From: Mediterranea massiliensis
GTDB taxonomy: Bacteria > Bacteroidota > Bacteroidia > Bacteroidales > Bacteroidaceae
Direction: 5' to 3'
Assembly: GCF_900128475.1 (NCBI RefSeq)
Contig: NZ_LT635837.1
Coordinates: forward strand, 259,328-323,327
Length of the DNA: 64,000 bases
In this document: one piece after another, positions 43,723-53,175 of the stretch
Numbering within the stretch: position 1 is the stretch's first letter
Layout: each line of letters opens with the position of its first letter
Program-made: the position numbers and the translations under genes
Notes under the pieces: model-generated
Seen by the model: only the letters and a program-made list of their open reading frames with translations
Database searches by the model: none
What the model was told of the DNA's origin: nothing

Positions 43723-45051
43723 TTACTGCGGGCGGACTTCCGCTCCCTCCCTCGTGGGGCGCGACTCCCAATGCTCGTACATGGCCTTAATCAGGTCACA
43801 AGCCATCTGCAAGTCCATGCTACCCGTGTTGACCAGCAGGTCATAATGATGGGGATCGCCCCACTTGCGACCCGTGTAATATTCGTAATGGGTGATGCGG
43901 TTCCTGTTGATGCGCTTGATTTCCGAAGCAGCATTTTCAACCGTCAGATTATATTCTTCCGTACAGCGGCGGATGGCACTCTGAGAATCTGAATAACAGA
44001 ACACCTTGATGACGTTGGGATTGTCCTTCAGGATAAAGTCGGCACAGCGACCCACGATGACACACGGCCCCTTCGCGGCCAGCTCCTGCACCATGCGGCT
44101 CTCGGCCACGAACAGCACGTCGTCGGGCGACAGGCTCCGGTCCAACGAATTCTTTCCGCTCTGCGCAAAGATGCACTTCAGCCAGAAGGAGGGAATGGAT
44201 TGCTCATTCTTCAGCACATAGGCTTCGTCCATGCCCAGCTTGGTGGCGGCCATACGGATAAACTCACGGTCGTAGAGCTTCACACCCAGCTCGCGGGCCA
44301 GTATCTCGCCCAGCAGGTGTCCGCCGCTGCCATACTCGCGGGCAATGGTAATGATCTTGTGTCTGCCCTGCGTCCGTGCATCGGAAACAACCGCTGTACG
44401 CGGCTGGATCCATCCGTCCAGAAAACGGTAATACGGACTGATAAAGTGTACGATAGGACCTACAATCAGCGCAGCCACAACCGTACCTTCGCGCACGCCA
44501 TAAATGCCTCCCATAAACACCAGCGACAACACACAGGAGAGAATGACCAGTGTGACGTCAAAACTCAATTTCACAAATCCGAAATCCTTGCGGAGACGGC
44601 GGGCTATGGACTTCACGAAATATTCGCCTGCCACCATCGCCACACTGGCCTTCACTTCCAGCGCGATGCCGGCCGCCAGAATGCAGCAACCTACCAGCAG
44701 GCTGACCACTTCCAGAAAGTAATCGGCCGGATGGAGCCAAAACAGGATATTCATGGACAGGTCAATGAACAGGCCGAAGCAAAGGGAAATGGGTACCTGC
44801 ATCAGATAGGCCTGCCAGTCGGACCGCAAATCCTTGCGGGTCATGAAAAACAATTCGAACACCATAAATGACAGATTGAACAGTATGGTCCACTGCCCAA
44901 TGGTCAGCGGAGTGAACATACTCAAGACATAAGTGACACTTGTAATGGGCGATGTTCCCAGCAGCGCCCTGGTTATGAAAGCAATGCCCAGCGCATTGAC
45001 AAACAGCGAAACGGCAAACAACAGATAGCGTCTGACGATGTAAGTATTCAT
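43723..45051 (-). CDS. YczE/YitT-like membrane protein fused to a cytidylate-kinase-like domain
   Basis: 442 residues with two parts. Residues 1-215 contain about five or six hydrophobic helices (LLFAVSLFVNALGIAFITRA, VSLLVGCCILAAGIALEVKA) resembling the DUF6198/YczE membrane family. Residues about 230-442 are a cytidylate-kinase-like (Cytidylate_kin2) P-loop domain: ITIAREYGSGGHLLGEILA, the base-side KLYDREFIRMAATKL, and CVIVGRCADFIL. The fusion puts a nucleotide-binding kinase domain on the inner face of the membrane. The role is unknown; it need not phosphorylate CMP. It converges with the HD-domain gene, with array B between. Confidence 0.8.
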   Translation of the reverse strand: MNTYIVRRYLLFAVSLFVNALGIAFITRALLGTSPITSVTYVLSMFTPLTIGQWTILFNLSFMVFELFFMTRKDLRSDWQAYLMQVPISLCFGLFIDLSMNILFWLHPADYFLEVVSLLVGCCILAAGIALEVKASVAMVAGEYFVKSIARRLRKDFGFVKLSFDVTLVILSCVLSLVFMGGIYGVREGTVVAALIVGPIVHFISPYYRFLDGWIQPRTAVVSDARTQGRHKIITIAREYGSGGHLLGEILARELGVKLYDREFIRMAATKLGMDEAYVLKNEQSIPSFWLKCIFAQSGKNSLDRSLSPDDVLFVAESRMVQELAAKGPCVIVGRCADFILKDNPNVIKVFCYSDSQSAIRRCTEEYNLTVENAASEIKRINRNRITHYEYYTGRKWGDPHHYDLLVNTGSMDLQMACDLIKAMYEHWESRPTREGAEVRPQ

Positions 45052-45131
45052 AATCTTCTTTTTACCTTATTAATTCAAGGCGCGAAGTTCGTTTCATTTT
45101 TCTGATTTCCGTTCATAAAAGAACAACCTTT

Positions 45132-45163
45132 TTTGGTCGAAAACGAAACTCTGCTTATTTTTG
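45132..45163 (+). promoter_or_regulatory. Promoter of the AraC-type regulator (TTTG-20 bp-TATTTTTG)
   Basis: TTTG at 45132-45135 and TATTTTTG at 45156-45163 are spaced by 20 bp. Transcription would begin about 45170, which fixes the start codon at ATG 45187 rather than at an upstream in-frame candidate at 45133. Confidence 0.6.
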
Positions 45164-45186
45164 CCGTCTCAAACTGCAAGAACAAC

Positions 45187-46101
45187 ATGGATCTCGACTT
45201 GACAGAACATCTGAAGGCCGCTCAGGAAGATACCGATGACATCCATCTCCACCAGGCAGACGCATCGGCCCGCCTGCGGATGGAGGACGGCTTTTTCATT
45301 ATCCTCGTAACCGATGGAATGGGATATATACAAGACACTTTCCGACGCTACGATGTCACATGCGGAAGTCTGGCCGTACAGACTCCAGGCACCTCGTCCA
45401 CACTCTACGCAAGCTCTCCCGACTTCCACGCCCTTATTCTCTACCTGGTGCCGGCCTACTTCGACAGCCTGCCCGACGGGCATGCCCTCTACAGCCAGCT
45501 GGCTTCGTTTCTGGGAAATTACCGGCTTCCTGTCCTCCAGCTTTCTCCAACCGACCATGCCTATCTGCAGAAGACGTTCGCCCTGTTCGAAGGTGAAATG
45601 CGGTCGTTCCGTTTTTTCCGAAACGGCATGGTGCGCCAGCAATGCAGCTTTCTGTTGCTGCAGGTCAGCGACCTGCTGTGCCGCAACAGTTCGTCGGCCG
45701 CCCTCAGCGTCAGCCGTTCGAACGAACTCTTCCGCGAGTTCAAGAAGCTGTCGGCCGCCCATTACCGCCAGTGCCACAGCCTCCACTTCTATGCCGAACG
45801 GCTCCACGTGTCTACCACCTACCTGTCGCGTGTCGTGAAGCAGACGACCGGGCGGACCGTCCGTTTCCACCTGTCCGAACTCATCTGTGCCGACGCCAGA
45901 CGTCTGCTGGAATGCACCGACATGGACGTCAAGGAAATAGCCGACTCCCTCGGCTTTTCCGACCAGTCGGTATTCGGCAAGTTCTTCGCCAGAAAGACCG
46001 GCCTGTCTCCGCTACGCTACCGCCAGAACAGAGAAAAGGCACGGAGCTGTACGGACCGCCGCGGAGAGGAAGAGAAGTTTCCGCCGGCAAACATCCGATA
46101 G
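45187..46101 (+). CDS. AraC-family transcriptional regulator
   Basis: 304 residues. The N-terminal cupin-like ligand domain occupies about 1-180, followed by a C-terminal double helix-turn-helix (YAERLHVSTTYLSRVVKQTT and VKEIADSLGFSDQSVFGKFF), ending in the AraC hallmark GLSPLRYRQNREK. The ligand and regulon are unknown. It is transcribed away from the membrane-kinase fusion across a 135-bp divergent region and converges with the tolC-like gene 44 bp away, so neither is certainly its target. Confidence 0.88.
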   Translation: MDLDLTEHLKAAQEDTDDIHLHQADASARLRMEDGFFIILVTDGMGYIQDTFRRYDVTCGSLAVQTPGTSSTLYASSPDFHALILYLVPAYFDSLPDGHALYSQLASFLGNYRLPVLQLSPTDHAYLQKTFALFEGEMRSFRFFRNGMVRQQCSFLLLQVSDLLCRNSSSAALSVSRSNELFREFKKLSAAHYRQCHSLHFYAERLHVSTTYLSRVVKQTTGRTVRFHLSELICADARRLLECTDMDVKEIADSLGFSDQSVFGKFFARKTGLSPLRYRQNREKARSCTDRRGEEEKFPPANIR

Positions 46102-46144
46102 CTTCCGTGCCCTTGTGGGATACGCAGAAAACCGAAAAGACAAA

Positions 46145-47437
46145 TTATCGGCCCGTAGCCTGCAGATAAGTGCGTTTCTTCACTTCATATTGCATGCACG
46201 ATTCCACATACTTGTCGCGGCTCTGCTGATACAGAGTCTGTGCATCCAGCAGTTCGCTCATCGTACAGGTTCCTGCCGAATAATAATCCGTATTCAGCCT
46301 CAGGTTTTCGTCGGCCTGTTCGATGGACTGAAGAGCTATCTCCATCTGCTTATAGGCATCGTTCAGCTCGTTCCAGGCATTCTGCATGCGGATGACAAGC
46401 AGCTGGCTCTGGTCCTCCAACTGGCTCTCGGCATTCTGCACACGCAGTTTGTCCCGCTTTATCTCGTGCGTTCCGCTCCACCAGCCCGTCAGCGGCACGC
46501 TGACCGTGGCAAACCCTATCCAGAACGACTGGTCCTTGTCCATCAGATTCTCGTAAACATATCCGCCGCCGATGGCCACCGTAGGCAGGTGTTTTCCCAC
46601 AGTCAGCTTGTGCTGCAAACGGCTGGCTTTCAGGTTCTGTAGCAACAGATGATATTCCTCGGTGAGCAACAAAGAGGCGTCAGGATTGCGGTACAGGCTG
46701 TCGGGCCGTTGCGGAAGGCTCCAGCTGATATCCATCTGCACATCGATGCTGTCGGACGGATGGCCGATGTATTGGGCCAGCATGCTACGCGACAGGGAGA
46801 GGGCATTTTCCACTTCGATGCGTCCGCTACGGGTTTCGTTCTGCCGCAGCCGGACCTGCAGCAAGTCGTTACGGGTGGTGAGCCCTGCATGGACGGCCGC
46901 TTCAACATCCGCATTCAGTTGTCCCAGCTGCTTCTCTACCGTAGTGATGGTTTTCAACTTTTCCTTCAGTGTGACAATCTGCCAGAAATATTGCTCGGCC
47001 GTCAGCCTTACCTCCTTGTCCGACAAGCCACGTTGCAGCCGCTTTACTTCCACATTGACTTCCGCCAACTTGTTCCCATTGGCTATCTGTCCTCCAGTGA
47101 AAAGCGGCAGACTGGCCGTAACACCGCCAACCACCCCGTTCTTCATCATCGAAATGCCCTGTCCGGGGGCCATCTCCATCTGCAGCAGTCCCTGATCGGC
47201 CAGGAAACCGCCTCCCGTAGCAGACACACTGGGAAAATAATTGGTAAAGGCCGACTGACGGTCCTGCCGGGCCGCACGAAGATCATTCTCGGCATTCTTG
47301 ATGCGCACGTTGTTGCTCAAAGCCTCACGGATGCATTCGTCCAGCGTATAGGCATGCTGGGCAGAGAGTGGCAGGGAGAAGCACAAACCCGCTGCCACAC
47401 TCAGATATATCAATCGTATGTTCTTGTTCATTTTCAT
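46145..47437 (-). CDS. TolC-family outer-membrane efflux protein
   Basis: 430 residues from ATG 47437 (an alternative GTG at 47479 overlaps the preceding stop by 3 bp). A signal peptide (IYLSVAAGLCFSLPLSAQ) is followed by the paired coiled-coil/beta repeats of TolC: HAYTLDECIREALSNNVRIK, GLTTRNDLLQVRLRQNETRS, GTCTMSELLDAQTLYQQSRD. It is the third gene of an RND operon, whose order is adaptor, permease, then this channel. It forms the outer-membrane duct of the pump. Confidence 0.92.
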   Translation of the reverse strand: MKMNKNIRLIYLSVAAGLCFSLPLSAQHAYTLDECIREALSNNVRIKNAENDLRAARQDRQSAFTNYFPSVSATGGGFLADQGLLQMEMAPGQGISMMKNGVVGGVTASLPLFTGGQIANGNKLAEVNVEVKRLQRGLSDKEVRLTAEQYFWQIVTLKEKLKTITTVEKQLGQLNADVEAAVHAGLTTRNDLLQVRLRQNETRSGRIEVENALSLSRSMLAQYIGHPSDSIDVQMDISWSLPQRPDSLYRNPDASLLLTEEYHLLLQNLKASRLQHKLTVGKHLPTVAIGGGYVYENLMDKDQSFWIGFATVSVPLTGWWSGTHEIKRDKLRVQNAESQLEDQSQLLVIRMQNAWNELNDAYKQMEIALQSIEQADENLRLNTDYYSAGTCTMSELLDAQTLYQQSRDKYVESCMQYEVKKRTYLQATGR

Positions 47438-47475
47438 AATCCAATGTTGTTTTGTCTCATCACTATTCACTCGGT

Positions 47476-50400
47476 TCACTGTCTTTCCAGAGCCTCATTC
47501 TTCACTCTGCGCCCTGTACTTCCCCTGAATATCAGCAGATAGCATACGGGAAGTATCGTCAGCAGAAACAGCATCGTAATCAGCGTACCATAACAGATCA
47601 CTGTTCCCATCGGCATCCACAAACCGCTCTTGCCCAAAATCATCGGGATGACACCCATTGATGCGGCAGCCGACGTAAGGAAAATAGGACGCATGCGTCG
47701 GCGGGCCGAATGATAAATGGCGTCGCGCACACACATTTTTTCAGTCGTCCGCAGTTCCTCGGCATAATCGATCATGATGATGCCGTTACGGACAATGATA
47801 CCCATCAGGCTGATGATGCCCAGCGTACTGGTCATACTGAAATCCACACCCTGAATGAGCACACCCACTGCCGTACCGAACAGGCAGAGCGTCATACTCG
47901 CAAATATCAGCAGAGCAATACTGATGCGGCGGAAATGGCCCAACAGAATGAAAAAGATGATGAAAGCAGCAATGGCCAGAGCCCCCATGATGGGTGGCAG
48001 GTTCTCGTTGTCCTGCTCGCGGTCGCCGCCATAAGCAAGCTCCACTCCCTGGGGGAGCGGAATTTTTTCCAAACGCTTCATCAGCTTTTCTGTAAAGGCT
48101 GTCGGATTCACTTCCCGACGGACATCAGACATCACGGTAATAGTGTAGACTCCATTTCTGCGTACTATCTGCCCGTCTTCAGAGCAAGGACGCATCTCCA
48201 CCAACTGACGCAAGGGGACGTAGGACAATCCTCCGGCTACAGGAACCAGTTCATCCTTCAAATCGAAAAAAGAAGCACTGTCTGCCTGTTCACTTTTCAG
48301 TGTGACCGGTATATCGTAATTACCTTCCCATACACGGGCCATCGACAGACCGTTCCCATAACGCAAGGCCAACGTCGTTTCCAGCTGTACATTATTAATG
48401 CCCAGACGAGCCGCCTCATCCTCCTTCAGCCGCAAACTGACAGTCGTCTGAGGTTCGCTGAAGTTGGTCTGCGCCAACTGCGTCTCAGGCATGCTGCGCA
48501 ACAAAGCCAAATACTTTCCGGCAATGGCCTTCAACGTATCCAGATCACTTCCGCTCAAACGCAATTCGACAGGATAAACAGCCTGACTGAAACCAATCTG
48601 TTTGAACCGGACCCGAGCTTCGGGGAAGGCGTTGGCATACCGGGGACTATATTCGTCCAGCAACTCTACCGTCTCCCGATTGCCGGTCGTATTGACAATC
48701 AGCTGGGCATAATTGGTTCCTCCCAACTGGGGAGCATAAGCCGTATGGAAGCGCGGCGAAGAACAGCCCACAAATGCTGTCACCGAAAGGACACGCGGAT
48801 CCCGACGCAACAAATGTTCCACACTATCGGCCACGGCGGCAGTCTTCTCGACCGCCGAACCAGTCGGCAGATAAATCTCTACGGCAAACTGGTCGCGGTC
48901 GGCCATAGGCATCAGTCGTTGGGGAAGCCTTCCCATCAATACAACACCTACCCCGACGGAAACAATTCCCACCAGCAGCGTGACATACGGATGGGCAAAG
49001 CAGACATCCAGCAAGCGGTTGTAGTATTTCTGAAGGACAGCCAGAAACGAGAAACCTTTCTGCACGCTGGGCATCGGCTTGCGGATGAACCAGAACTGCA
49101 TGAACGGAACCAGCAACATGGCTACCAACAACGACACACCCAAAATGAGCGTGATGGACCAGGGAAAACTGAGCAGGAAGTCGTGTATCATTCCCTTGAC
49201 GACAAGCAGAAAAGGAAAGAACGTAATGCTGATGGCCAGCGTGGCCGAAAAGATGGACTTGAAAAAGTGGGTGGCACTCTGAATGGACGCATGCCAGCGT
49301 GACATGCCTTCACCCAACTTCTCCAGATAGCTGTCGATGATGACAATCGAATTGTCCACAATCATACCCAAGGTGACAATCAGCGCTGCCAGCGTCACGG
49401 TATTCAGTTCGATACCGAAAGCGTAAAACAGTCCCAACGAAATGAATATAGTGATGGGAATGGTGGAAGCGGCTACCAAGGCCACCTTCAACGGTAGCAA
49501 CAGCATGACCACAATGACCACGGCCCCGATAGCAATCAGCAACTCGCGCAGGAACGTATTGACGCTGTCGCCCACTACCCGGGCCTGGTCAGTAATGCGG
49601 TACATGTTCACTTCGGACGGCAACTCACTTTTGAATGCGGTCAGCACACGGTCCACTTCTTCGCCCATTTGCACGATATTCTGCCCCTTCTTCATCTCTA
49701 CACTGAGCAGAATGCACTTGGTGCCGTTACTGGTGATGTAGCTGTCGGCATGGGGGTACTCCTTTACCACACGGGCCACATCCTTCAGCCGCACATTATT
49801 CCCAGAAGGGTCGTTGTAGACAATCTGCTGCTCTACATCGTAGAGTGTATTGAAAGACTGCTCCACATGGATGGGCAATACATAATCCGGAGTCTGTATC
49901 CGCCCTCCCGAAGTGACAAACCCTTTTGTAAACAGAGTAGCTGCAAGAGTCTGTTCGTTCAAGCCATATTGCGACAGGCGGGCCAGATCAAGGTAAACGG
50001 AGATCTGCTCCTTCCGTTCACCGCTCACCGTCAGTCGGCCCACACTCTTGATGCGGCGCAAACGGTCTTTCAGTTCGTCCATATAGTCATGCAGTTCCCT
50101 GTAAGTCTTGTCCTTACTCTCCATGGTGATGAGCAGGGCCGATGTATCGCCAAAATCGTCCATAACCTGTATGGCCACGACATTGGACGGCAACTGCGAC
50201 TTGAACGTTGCCACTCCGTGTTTGAACTTGCTCCAGAACTCATCCTTGTTGTTCAAGTCGTCATTCAGTTCCACCTGGATAAAGGCCATACCGTCGCGGG
50301 TCGTTGAAAAGGTCTTTTCCTTCTTCACCTCCTTATATGTGAAGATATAGTCTTCCAGCGGCTTGGTCACCTGCTCCACCATTTCTTCCACCGTATTGCC

Positions 50401-50568
50401 CGGCGCTACGGCCACAACCATTCCCTGGCGGATGGTAAAGTCGGGAAATTCATTCTTCTGCATCTCGGGCAGACTATATATGCCGAATGCTACCAGGCAA
50501 CATGTCACCAAAATCACAATCTGACGATAGTGCATGGCCCATTCTACTATGCCACGTTTCTTTTCCAT
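47476..50568 (-). CDS. RND-family efflux permease
   Basis: 1030 residues, typical for AcrB/CzcA-type pumps, with about 12 membrane segments and two large periplasmic loops. The start MEKKRGIVEWAMHYRQIVIL and the TM4 segment LIVTLGMIVDNSIVIIDSYL are visible. AcrB has a proton-relay Asp pair (VDD); here the second position is Asn (VDN), seen in several divergent RND subgroups. The adaptor gene starts 16 bp upstream and the TolC channel follows. Substrate (drug, bile acid or metal) cannot be decided from sequence. Confidence 0.93.
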   Translation of the reverse strand: MEKKRGIVEWAMHYRQIVILVTCCLVAFGIYSLPEMQKNEFPDFTIRQGMVVAVAPGNTVEEMVEQVTKPLEDYIFTYKEVKKEKTFSTTRDGMAFIQVELNDDLNNKDEFWSKFKHGVATFKSQLPSNVVAIQVMDDFGDTSALLITMESKDKTYRELHDYMDELKDRLRRIKSVGRLTVSGERKEQISVYLDLARLSQYGLNEQTLAATLFTKGFVTSGGRIQTPDYVLPIHVEQSFNTLYDVEQQIVYNDPSGNNVRLKDVARVVKEYPHADSYITSNGTKCILLSVEMKKGQNIVQMGEEVDRVLTAFKSELPSEVNMYRITDQARVVGDSVNTFLRELLIAIGAVVIVVMLLLPLKVALVAASTIPITIFISLGLFYAFGIELNTVTLAALIVTLGMIVDNSIVIIDSYLEKLGEGMSRWHASIQSATHFFKSIFSATLAISITFFPFLLVVKGMIHDFLLSFPWSITLILGVSLLVAMLLVPFMQFWFIRKPMPSVQKGFSFLAVLQKYYNRLLDVCFAHPYVTLLVGIVSVGVGVVLMGRLPQRLMPMADRDQFAVEIYLPTGSAVEKTAAVADSVEHLLRRDPRVLSVTAFVGCSSPRFHTAYAPQLGGTNYAQLIVNTTGNRETVELLDEYSPRYANAFPEARVRFKQIGFSQAVYPVELRLSGSDLDTLKAIAGKYLALLRSMPETQLAQTNFSEPQTTVSLRLKEDEAARLGINNVQLETTLALRYGNGLSMARVWEGNYDIPVTLKSEQADSASFFDLKDELVPVAGGLSYVPLRQLVEMRPCSEDGQIVRRNGVYTITVMSDVRREVNPTAFTEKLMKRLEKIPLPQGVELAYGGDREQDNENLPPIMGALAIAAFIIFFILLGHFRRISIALLIFASMTLCLFGTAVGVLIQGVDFSMTSTLGIISLMGIIVRNGIIMIDYAEELRTTEKMCVRDAIYHSARRRMRPIFLTSAAASMGVIPMILGKSGLWMPMGTVICYGTLITMLFLLTILPVCYLLIFRGSTGRRVKNEALERQ

Positions 50569-50584
50569 TTTTACAAAGCCTCCT

Positions 50585-51631
50585 TTACAAAGTAACCGGC
50601 GTGCCTTCGCACACCTTCTGTTGTCCCTCTACAATGATTTCATCTCCAACGGCCAGCCCGGAAAGCACAACGACTCCCTGCGACGTGAAATCTCCGCATT
50701 CCAACACTCTCCTGATCGCTTTTCCTTCCGAACGAAGCCATACGAAAGTATGGTTACTCTCATCGGTTTGCAAAATGGAAGCCGGTATCACAAATACCTG
50801 CCCTCCATGACCGGCTTCCAGACTCACTTCGGCCACCATGCCCGGCATCAATCCCTGTACCGTCCGGTCCGGTCTGATCTTTACCAAATACGAACGTGAC
50901 AAAGGATGTGCCTTGATGCCCTTTTCCGTCACTCGTCCCGTAAAATGGCCATCCTCCAGCGCAGAGACACAGACCGATGCCTGCTGCCCCATTTCTACAT
51001 GGACAATCTCGGACTCAGGTACCGGAATGCTGATTCTCAACTGTCCGGCAGTCACAAGTTTCACCACCGGTACACCGGGAACCACATTCTGCCCGATTTC
51101 TGCGTTTTTTTCTGCAATTACCCCGTCAAAAGGAGCATAGAGTTTACAGTCTTCCAAATTCTTACGAGCAATTTCTTCCATCGAACAGGCTTGACGGTAC
51201 TGACTCTGCACCTCCATCCACTTGATTTCGGCCAAGCTACCCTTGTCGTGCAGTTCCTTCATTCGTTGGAAAGCATCTTCTGCCTGTTCCATCGAAGCTT
51301 TGGCGGCGCGGTAACTGCTTTCCATGGAGGTCTGGTCTACTTCGGCTATCAATTGCCCTTTCTTCACCCGACTGCCCAAACCCACATAAATATTCTTCAA
51401 TGTACCCATCACCGAAAAACTGAGTGCACTTCCATTTTCTTCTTCCACGGTTCCCGAAAACTGTCTGCTTTCATTCATCTCAGACAGTTCAACCTTCATC
51501 GTCTTTACCTTAACAGGCTCCATAATCCCGACCACATCCTTCGAGGTGTCTCCACAACCTGCACAAACGGCCAGCCCTGCCAACAGGGGCATACAGCCAA
51601 ACAACTTCATACGTTTCATATTCGTTTTCAT
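50585..51631 (-). CDS. RND efflux periplasmic adaptor, lipoprotein
   Basis: 348 residues from ATG 51631 (in-frame alternatives at 51619 and 51610). The lipobox is AGLAVCAGC (Cys of GCGDTS), so it is lipid-anchored. The rest shows the membrane-fusion-protein layout: biotinyl/lipoyl-like half (GLGSRVKKGQLIAEVDQTSM), alpha-hairpin (SMEQAEDAFQRMKELHDKGS), and the returning half (YAPFDGVIAEKNAEIGQNVV). It links the permease and TolC-like channel. A divergent AraC gene lies 190 bp away and probably regulates the operon. Confidence 0.92.
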   Translation of the reverse strand: MKTNMKRMKLFGCMPLLAGLAVCAGCGDTSKDVVGIMEPVKVKTMKVELSEMNESRQFSGTVEEENGSALSFSVMGTLKNIYVGLGSRVKKGQLIAEVDQTSMESSYRAAKASMEQAEDAFQRMKELHDKGSLAEIKWMEVQSQYRQACSMEEIARKNLEDCKLYAPFDGVIAEKNAEIGQNVVPGVPVVKLVTAGQLRISIPVPESEIVHVEMGQQASVCVSALEDGHFTGRVTEKGIKAHPLSRSYLVKIRPDRTVQGLMPGMVAEVSLEAGHGGQVFVIPASILQTDESNHTFVWLRSEGKAIRRVLECGDFTSQGVVVLSGLAVGDEIIVEGQQKVCEGTPVTL

Positions 51632-51821
51632 TTTTATCATATCGGCCGCAAAATAAGAGCCTTCTCTCCAAATGCCCGGAATCCTTTCCACCGCAAAAGT
51701 GTGCCATTTTTCCCGTCAAGCACAGAATATCCCATCAAGGACACTTATCGGGAAATATCAACCAATATATTTCGGACATTTTTTCGTTTTTTTGTACCCG
51801 AAACAGATAATACGAGAACAT

Positions 51822-52760
51822 ATGGAACAAAAAATGATTGTAGGCAATGAGGAACCATTGGATCAGTGTTTGGTCGAAAAAGCTTCCATCTATCAAGATG
51901 ACCGTATAATGATCATAGAGCATTTACACGAAATAGACCTTCTTTCAGCCCCTCCTGTCCGTTTGGAGTCTTACATGGTCGTTCTTTGTCTGAAAGGTAA
52001 AGGCCAAGTCTCTCTGAATAACAATTTATTTGAAGTCAGGAAAAACGATCTTGTGATTTGCCATCCACGAACAATTTTGGAGCATAGCATGGTCAGCGTT
52101 GACTTCGAGTGCTGCGGTTTCTGCCTTTCCCCCAACTATGCCAACCAGATTACCTTGATTTCCTCGGGCAACTGGAACTTCAAGATGTACATTGAGGAAC
52201 ATCCCATCATATCCCTGTCCGAAGAAGAAGGGACTGTTTTTTATCAATACTACAGCCTGCTCCGTTCCAAATTACAGAGTACGCCCCACCGCCATCAAAA
52301 GGAATTGATCGACGCCCTGCTTCAGGCGTTTATCTATGATTTCTCCGATTCGCTCGACCATATTGTCCGCCTTTCTCCACCTGCCTACAATTCAGCAGAA
52401 AATCTGTTCAATCAGTTTATCAACATTCTTTCGGCTTCTTATCCCAAACCACGCAGTGTGGCTTTCTATGCCGACAAACTGCATGTCACGTCCAAATATC
52501 TGTCGGCCATTTGCAAGAAAGTGAGTGGCAACACGGCTTCCTCCCTCATCGAACAATATGTCATGAAGGATATCCAATACCTGCTGAAGAAGACGACCAA
52601 AAGCATCAAGGAAATCGTCAATGAACTCGACTTCCCCAGTATTTCCTTCTTCGGGAAATACGTCAAACAGCATGTAGGCATGTCGCCCAAGCAGTATAGA
52701 GCCGAGCCATATCAACAGGAAACAATCTACACCGCAATCCCCTCTGATTCCAACAAATAA
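51822..52760 (+). CDS. AraC-family transcriptional regulator, divergent to the RND operon
   Basis: 312 residues from ATG 51822 (MEQKMIVGNEEPLDQCLVEK). The N-terminal cupin region has GKGQVSLNNNLFEVRKNDLV. The C-terminal AraC double helix-turn-helix has YADKLHVTSKYLSAICKKVS and IKEIVNELDFPSISFFGKYV, ending MSPKQYRAEP. The divergent arrangement with the efflux genes suggests local control of the pump, an inference from position. The region between them is AT-rich and holds no consensus -33/-7 pair. Confidence 0.9.
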   Translation: MEQKMIVGNEEPLDQCLVEKASIYQDDRIMIIEHLHEIDLLSAPPVRLESYMVVLCLKGKGQVSLNNNLFEVRKNDLVICHPRTILEHSMVSVDFECCGFCLSPNYANQITLISSGNWNFKMYIEEHPIISLSEEEGTVFYQYYSLLRSKLQSTPHRHQKELIDALLQAFIYDFSDSLDHIVRLSPPAYNSAENLFNQFINILSASYPKPRSVAFYADKLHVTSKYLSAICKKVSGNTASSLIEQYVMKDIQYLLKKTTKSIKEIVNELDFPSISFFGKYVKQHVGMSPKQYRAEPYQQETIYTAIPSDSNK

Positions 52761-52815
52761 TCACATAACTACAAAATATTCCTTCACACATAGAGGCAGA
52801 ACCCAAAATAATTCC

Positions 52816-52823
52816 TACCTTTG
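52816..52823 (+). promoter_or_regulatory. -7 box TACCTTTG upstream of the cobalamin riboswitch
   Basis: TACCTTTG lies just upstream of the riboswitch 5' stem, so transcription would begin at about 52830 and the aptamer would be the first thing in the RNA. Confidence 0.55.
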
Positions 52824-52830
52824 CCGACGC

Positions 52831-53030
52831 GAATCTGGTTTCGCTGCCTCCACCCGCTTCGGAGTGCACGATGAAAAGGGAATCAGGTGAAACTCCTGAA
52901 CAGACCCGCTGCTGTAAGTCCTCCCCACATAAGGGAAGTCCTCGGAAAGACCCAAGCCACTGTTCCTGCCCTACACGAGGAACGGGAAGGCATCCAAGGA
53001 TGGGACGAGTCAGAAGACCTGCCAGAATCT
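52831..53030 (+). ncRNA. Cobalamin (adenosylcobalamin) riboswitch
   Basis: Conserved aptamer words occur in order: GAATCTGG (52831), AAAAGGGAATCAGGTGAAAC (52874-52893) with ACTCC, CCCGCTGCTGT (52905-52915), GCCACTG of the B12 box (52956-52962), GGGAAGGC (52984-52991) and GACGAGTCAGAAGACCTGCC (53004-53023), then CCAGAATC closing the outer stem. A possible downstream hairpin (TTTCTG/CAGAAA within about 53087-53113) precedes a T-rich run and may be the expression platform. The gene beginning at 53176 is a BtuB-like receptor, as expected. Confidence 0.95.
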
Positions 53031-53175
53031 ACCAACGTTTTACGCTTTCGGGGAATAAAGCGGCGAAACATCGAGTCGGGCTCTTTCTGCTTTCAGTACG
53101 TATCAGAAAGCCGTTTCTCTTTGTCATCATTGTCTATCGTTTCCCAGGCTGTTATTATCTTGAAACGGATAGTAT

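Noticed and set aside
47710..49302. 530-codon plus-strand frame inside the RND permease gene
   Set aside because: Antisense to a complete RND permease; composition is low-complexity Gln/His typical of shadow frames.
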